A stretch of 64,000 nt of DNA from NCBI RefSeq assembly GCF_032362555.1, contig NC_083511.1:1612001-1676000 (forward strand), written 5' to 3'. The first letter of the stretch is position 1. Every line of letters begins with the position of its first letter. Source of the DNA: Amyelois transitella (Eukaryota; Arthropoda; Insecta; Lepidoptera; Pyralidae). A program made the position numbers and the translations under genes. Below, piece by piece: positions 59,518 to 64,000 of the stretch. The notes under the pieces are model-generated. The model did not search any database and was not told the DNA's origin. It worked only from the letters and a program-made list of their open reading frames with translations.

Positions 59518-62500
59518 CTAGAAAGTCTGAATGGGCCTATAAAGCCCCGTGTAACCACATAACCTCGCTCTGAGCGCTGTAATCAACATGGCGGCGCCGG
59601 ACAAGTTGTCCAACAAGTTGGCACACTCGCAGACCAGCAGGTACATTTTGTCGCCGTGTTGCGCGACTGATTTGTGAAGCGCGATCTTTCGCATCCCTAC
59701 TGAGTGAGGGAGATGTCGGTATAGCATCCTGGCTCCGGTCCAGTACAGCCAATTCCTCTCGAACCGTTCCCCGTCGTCTCCTTCGAAGACCTGGAAGCAA
59801 AATGTTAAGGTTCGTGACCGAGTTTTAAAAGATTTCTGGCTTTATTTTATTTACTGGAATGTTTTTGTGACCTTATTCAACAATCTAGTAATTCTTGTTT
59901 TATTTGTATGTTTCTCCAAACAAGTACGTACAAAAAATTTTAAAAGAAAACTTGATAAATGGCTGTTACGTACGATAAACATAACAACCCGTAATCACAT
60001 AAGTATTTAATAAGTGGTTACGGAATAGGGCAGCGTGCCTTCCATCAGTGGAATGGTCAATTATTCTTTTTTAGTTTGATTCAGTATCTAAGACCATCGA
60101 GCATGTAGTCAAATAGCGTTGTAAAGGAATAGAATGTACCTTATATACACTAATAATAAATCCTGTTGTAGGCGTGTGGGATTTCTTCGGCCCCCCAGCT
60201 AAATCATTGAACGGAGGTCTGCATATCATTGCGACTTCACTGTATAAATCCAACGTATGAGCAGCCGAGTACCTCATCGCCTTAGGGTCAAACTTGGTCA
60301 AGGAAGCACTTCTCATGTTATTGTAGAAGAGTAAAGGATCAGACTGCGTCGTGTTTATCACATAGTATGATATGAATGGAAATTCTGCGTTCCTCTCCAT
60401 GTTCGCCAGTAGCATCCCGCCTACTGCCGTATTTGCTTGAGCCACGTCATTTAATAGTTCGCCAGCAGCTAATTTCTGTTTGATCAAAGGTTTGGCCAGC
60501 GGTGATTCGAGTATTGGTTCTATTGGCTCCAGGGGGCTCATCAAATGAGCGAGGATGCAGAGTTTTGGGTCGGCGACTTCGAGGATGCTGAGGGAATTGT
60601 GGAGGTTTTTCGTTGTTTGACCCTTCTCGGGAGTCGGCGGCGGCACGGGAAGCTGGAAATAGAAGAGAAATTATTAATGGAAATCATCCTAGAATCACAG
60701 ACATGGAGGAATAAAAAATTAATCCATCAAATGAATTTGAACACATGTGGATTCTTCCTGTTCGAAATTCATACTAAGTTCTTAAATTTTTCTTTTTTAT
60801 TTGTTTATATTCTATTTTAATAAACATTTGTCAAGATACGTACCGGAACACCATCTGGCAAAAAACGATCAAGAGCATGCGCGGGAATGACGAAGCAGTC
60901 TCTTTCTAGAGTCGCCAGCGAGACCGGTTCCGTGCGCCTGCGCTCGTGGCCTGTGGTCGTAGGGGGCCTGAAAAAGATCAACATAATTTGTCATTATACA
61001 TTAAATACATATATACATAAAATCACGCCTCTTTCCCGAAGGGATAGGCAGAGACTACCACTTTCCACTTGCCACGATCTATGCATACTTCCTTCGCTTC
61101 ATCCACATTCATAACTCTCTTCATGCAAGCTCGGCGGTTTCGGGTACTTTTGACCTGACCCTTTACCAGGACGTCCTTAATTTGAAACACACACATTAAA
61201 TACCTACATTTGGTATTATAATGTCACGCATCATGTTTGACACCAATATTTGACAGGGCGCCCTTTTTGACATTCTCTCTTTTATCCAGCTCCCATTCTA
61301 GGGGAGGGTGACGATACACTTTACGCCTCGCATAGAAATGCCATCGCGGAACCTTGTTTTGTATATATATAATAATCGGATGTCTGAATCGGATGATGAT
61401 TGGATGTCTGAATCGGATGATGATCGGATCGGATTTGTCGGATTTCTTGCGTTGCCTTTCTTGAAGCCGCTCCACCACCTCAGATCCTAAGAGGTCAGAG
61501 TAGAATACCGGACCCACCCCGAGTGGTTCGATATTATCTAAAAGGTTCCTACCTACGTGCGCGATTAGTAAGCCTTTGCTCAACATATTTCTTATGTTTT
61601 ACTACATACATAATATTTAATTTTGTTAAGGGCAATAACGATAATTTTTATTGTATTACCTAATGCTGAAGTAGCTTTGTTATGGATCTGCGAGGTATCA
61701 AGTAAATATAATCATACCTGTCCCATCTCATGAGAGAGACGGAGGGCTCCCTGGTGACGAGGGGCTGCGGGGGCTCCGGCTCGGGCCCCGTGCCGCCGCC
61801 TATCACTGGACCGCATCTTTCTGGAAAAAAAAGAAATCCAATTATACAAAAGTGAAGTGAGCGATCTCGTGAACGGATTGATTTTTGTTTTGAGAACAGA
61901 GACTTCGGCAGTGTCATTAGAATCCTATAATTGTAATGTCCAATAAAAAAATTAAAAAATTACTGATAAAAAATTGTGAGCCTATGCCCTTGGATTCTGC
62001 CACAGGATTCTGCATAGGAAAATAACAGTAAAGAAAATGATATCGTTATTTTTAGCGTTCTAGACATGACTAGACAGTGCGTTTTTAGGGCAGACTATGT
62101 ATGTATTACACATTCGAAAAAAATATTTTTTTCTTTTTATATGTTATAATTTTCTTAGGTTCAATCATTAATAGTCTTACAACTGGCATAGTTCAAAACA
62201 CGCAGCTATTGCAATATCAGTTATGCAGAAATAGTCAAGGAATAGAGCCAAATTTTAGAACCGACGTGCACCAGTTCTGTCTGTCTGTCTGACACGACGT
62301 CTCGTAATAACTTTACCTGGTAATGCGTGTCCAATCAAATACACCGACGCATAAACTGTCCGTCATCTAGTATTTTTAGAATTTTTCACGTCGCGTTGCC
62401 GTTTAAACTAGACAAAACTTATAAAATTAAGGTTAGGTATAATTTAGTAATACAGTTATTTTTTTAGATTTACAGCTTTATATAATTTTGTAATGCCGCC

Positions 62501-62934
62501 GTTATCAATAAACACTCGTCTTCAGCATCTCGAGTTTCTCGACCCTCGGCCTTACGAAGTAGGTACAACTAAATTCACAAAGAAATCCCTGAACTTCGTG
62601 GAGGAAAATCCCAAAACAGGACTTGCATGTCCTCAATACACCATCTTCACGCCAAAATATAATTAATCGTTGCGGCAGCGCATTTACGAGACCAAACAAT
62701 ACACTTACCTGATCCGTCGTTGTATTGCGCGCTGCTGCGCGGCGCAGCTGATAGGAACAGGTGGGTTTTCAGAGTCTTAGTGGTATAGTGGTTCTCCTCC
62801 ATGAATGAGTACCGCTCTCGGTCGCGACGTTTGGCATTCCTTCCTGCGCCCAGCGCCCCCCGCGCCTTCCCCCCACCCCCGCTCGACCCCATACTCTTTT
62901 CCCCGCTGAAGTTCTTCCGAAACATCAAATTCAT
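59518..62934 (-). CDS. Uncharacterised five-exon protein (412 residues), family not recognised
   Basis: Exons 62934-62709, 61820-61718, 60967-60844, 60652-60140 and 59790-59518. Every border is AG/GT, phases join (1, 2, 0, 0) and the reading frame stays open to the stop, which is strong evidence for a real gene. The N-terminal third (MNLMFRKNFSGEKSMG, then Gly/Arg-rich, then Pro-rich) looks disordered. The folded part appears to be residues about 150-412, with ILEVADPKLCILAHL, a segment with AVGGMLLANMERNAEFPF and FISYYVINT, and a C-terminus ending LCGYTGLYRPIQTF. No signal peptide or clear membrane span. Met at 62934 is the first usable start; more upstream exons cannot be excluded. I do not recognise the family and assign no function. 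Confidence 0.8.
61005..61185 (-). mobile_element. LINE-B 3-prime end in an intron of the uncharacterised gene
   Basis: Tail ATACATATATACATAAAATC, then antisense of the KST-type ORF2 end (CCACTTGCCACGATCTATGC, CATCCACATTCATAACTCTC). Confidence 0.78.
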
Positions 62935-63553
62935 CTTGGAAGCTTGCCACCTTGTGTCCCACTTACACTTTACAAATCCCTATTAGTTGGTCCTGCTCTA
63001 ATGTTGTGTCTGGTAATTAGCTACTGCCAGCCAAGATGCTAAGCCCTGCTATATTCAGATATTTCCCGTCCCGTTCCAACAACAGAATTTTAGTAGGTTT
63101 GTTTTGGTTGTTGTTTCAGTAAATAGTTTAACTAGGACTGAAAATAGTGGTATATGGTAACAGTCAACAAATGCGACGTGACTTCGTTGAGTATAGACTT
63201 CTTGATAACATAGATTTTGATCTTTCGTGATTGAGTGAATTAACTGGTAGATAAGTTTAGTCCTTAAATGTCAAAAGATATGCACAATTGCATATTTAAC
63301 ACGCCAGTAGGTATCTATGTTATCAAATACCGACCTATACATACATGGGTATATACTTATAAGCATAATGTTTGATTTATTACATCGTAATGTTGCCCTT
63401 TTCCAATTTAGTTTCTCTCATTTCAATCTCGGTGGTAAATTGTTCGATTAAAACCCATTATACCATGTTCAATAATGCTCTTGACTTATTCAATTACACG
63501 GTATGAAGTGTTAATAAATTCGGCGCTGATTGGCTTTGTTACACTCGCTTGAA
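62935..63553. other. Divergent flank between the uncharacterised gene and the secreted-protein gene
   Basis: 619 bp without recognised repeats or coding features. It would hold the promoters of both divergent genes if their first exons are as called. Confidence 0.4.
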
Positions 63554-64000
63554 ATGATTTGGAGAGGTAAGTTGAAAAAGTCAAGATTTTTTTTTAATAT
63601 GTGGAAAGAAAGTATTTTCATGTAGACAGATGGAAGGTGTTTTAATCCTCCTATAGTATACATAGAAAGGATGCAGCTTTGTTTCATTCTATAGAATTTG
63701 TTATTACACAGCTTCTTAATTGGATAAGTATTTAAAGAAAATTGCTAACTAAAATTTTATCTTTCCCAGGTTTATTTTTTCTTTTGGCGGTTCAAGATAT
63801 CAGCACAAGTAAACTGCACTTTTCCTATACATCTTTAGATAAAAACGATGACTTTGGCTTTGAAAATGATTATGGTCAATCGTCTAACGATGACTTTGGT
63901 TATAAAAGTAATTATGATATAAATCCAAACGACGGCGATTACAAAAAGTTTATTGGTCAAAACTTTAATGATGACTTTAGGTATGAAAGTGATAATGAAC
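63554..64000 (+). CDS. Secreted Asn/Asp/Tyr-rich repeat protein, 5-prime part only
   Basis: Exon 1 is 63554-63566 (ATG ATT TGG AGA G) with a strong donor G|GTAAGTTG; exon 2 starts at 63770 after TTTCCCAG and is open to the right edge. The phase-1 join gives MIWRGLFFLLAVQDISTSK, a classic signal peptide split by an early intron, an arrangement common in insect secreted proteins. The mature part is made of degenerate repeats built on NDDF-G/R-F/Y (KNDDFGFEND, SNDDFGYKSN, NDGDYKKF, NDDFRYESD), very rich in Asn, Asp, Tyr and Phe. A tiny first exon is easily missed. I do not recognise the protein; silk, cuticle or gland products have this style, but that is only a guess. The gene is cut by the window end. 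Confidence 0.7.

Overview
This is nuclear DNA from an insect, almost certainly a moth or butterfly. Genes carry GT-AG introns, encoded proteins match conserved animal families, and the non-coding DNA is full of repeat types typical of Lepidoptera: short retroposons ending in (ATGT)n, LINE tails, small Helitrons that begin TC and end CTAG next to a T, and a Kabuki/CsRn1-like Ty3/Gypsy element. No bacterial operon, CRISPR array or viral gene cluster is present.

Layout. (1) About 0.2-37 kb, minus strand: one gene, the sine oculis-binding protein homolog (Sobp). Its four coding exons join in perfect phase to give 567 residues. The 25-codon first exon lies 31 kb from the second, and that intron holds most of the mobile DNA: more than a dozen SINE copies, LINE remnants, Helitrons, a 4.7-kb Gypsy element with two LTRs, and a hairpin element with 472-bp arms that contains a hAT transposon. 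(2) 37.5-40.4 kb, plus: a V-ATPase accessory subunit (Ac45/ATP6AP1 family), divergent from Sobp across a CpG-rich 0.6-kb promoter region. (3) 41.9-42.4 kb, plus: LYRM2. (4) 43.5-45.0 kb, minus: site-2 protease (MBTPS2), with a GC-AG intron. (5) 45.8-50.8 kb, plus: an eight-exon TMEM39 gene. (6) 52.5-54.0 kb, minus: mitochondrial cysteinyl-tRNA synthetase (CARS2), intronless, head to head with (7) COA5 at 54.5-55.2 kb, plus. (8) 55.5-59.5 kb: AT-rich and nearly free of recognisable repeats. (9) 59.5-62.9 kb, minus: a five-exon gene for a 412-residue protein I do not recognise. (10) 63.55 kb to the right edge, plus: the start of a secreted Asn/Asp/Tyr-rich repeat protein.

The genes are unrelated housekeeping or developmental loci rather than a pathway. 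Weak themes are mitochondrial function (LYRM2, CARS2, COA5) and secretory-pathway or acidification membranes (Ac45, site-2 protease, TMEM39). The most interesting signals are structural: a fossil copy of half of Sobp exon 2 beside the real exon, the nested hairpin/hAT element with repeated GCCAGAC motifs, a 3-prime end shared by the dominant SINE and a LINE, many near-perfect short palindromes that look like template-switch scars, and two uncharacterised coding genes at the right end. All calls were made by reading; no database search was run.
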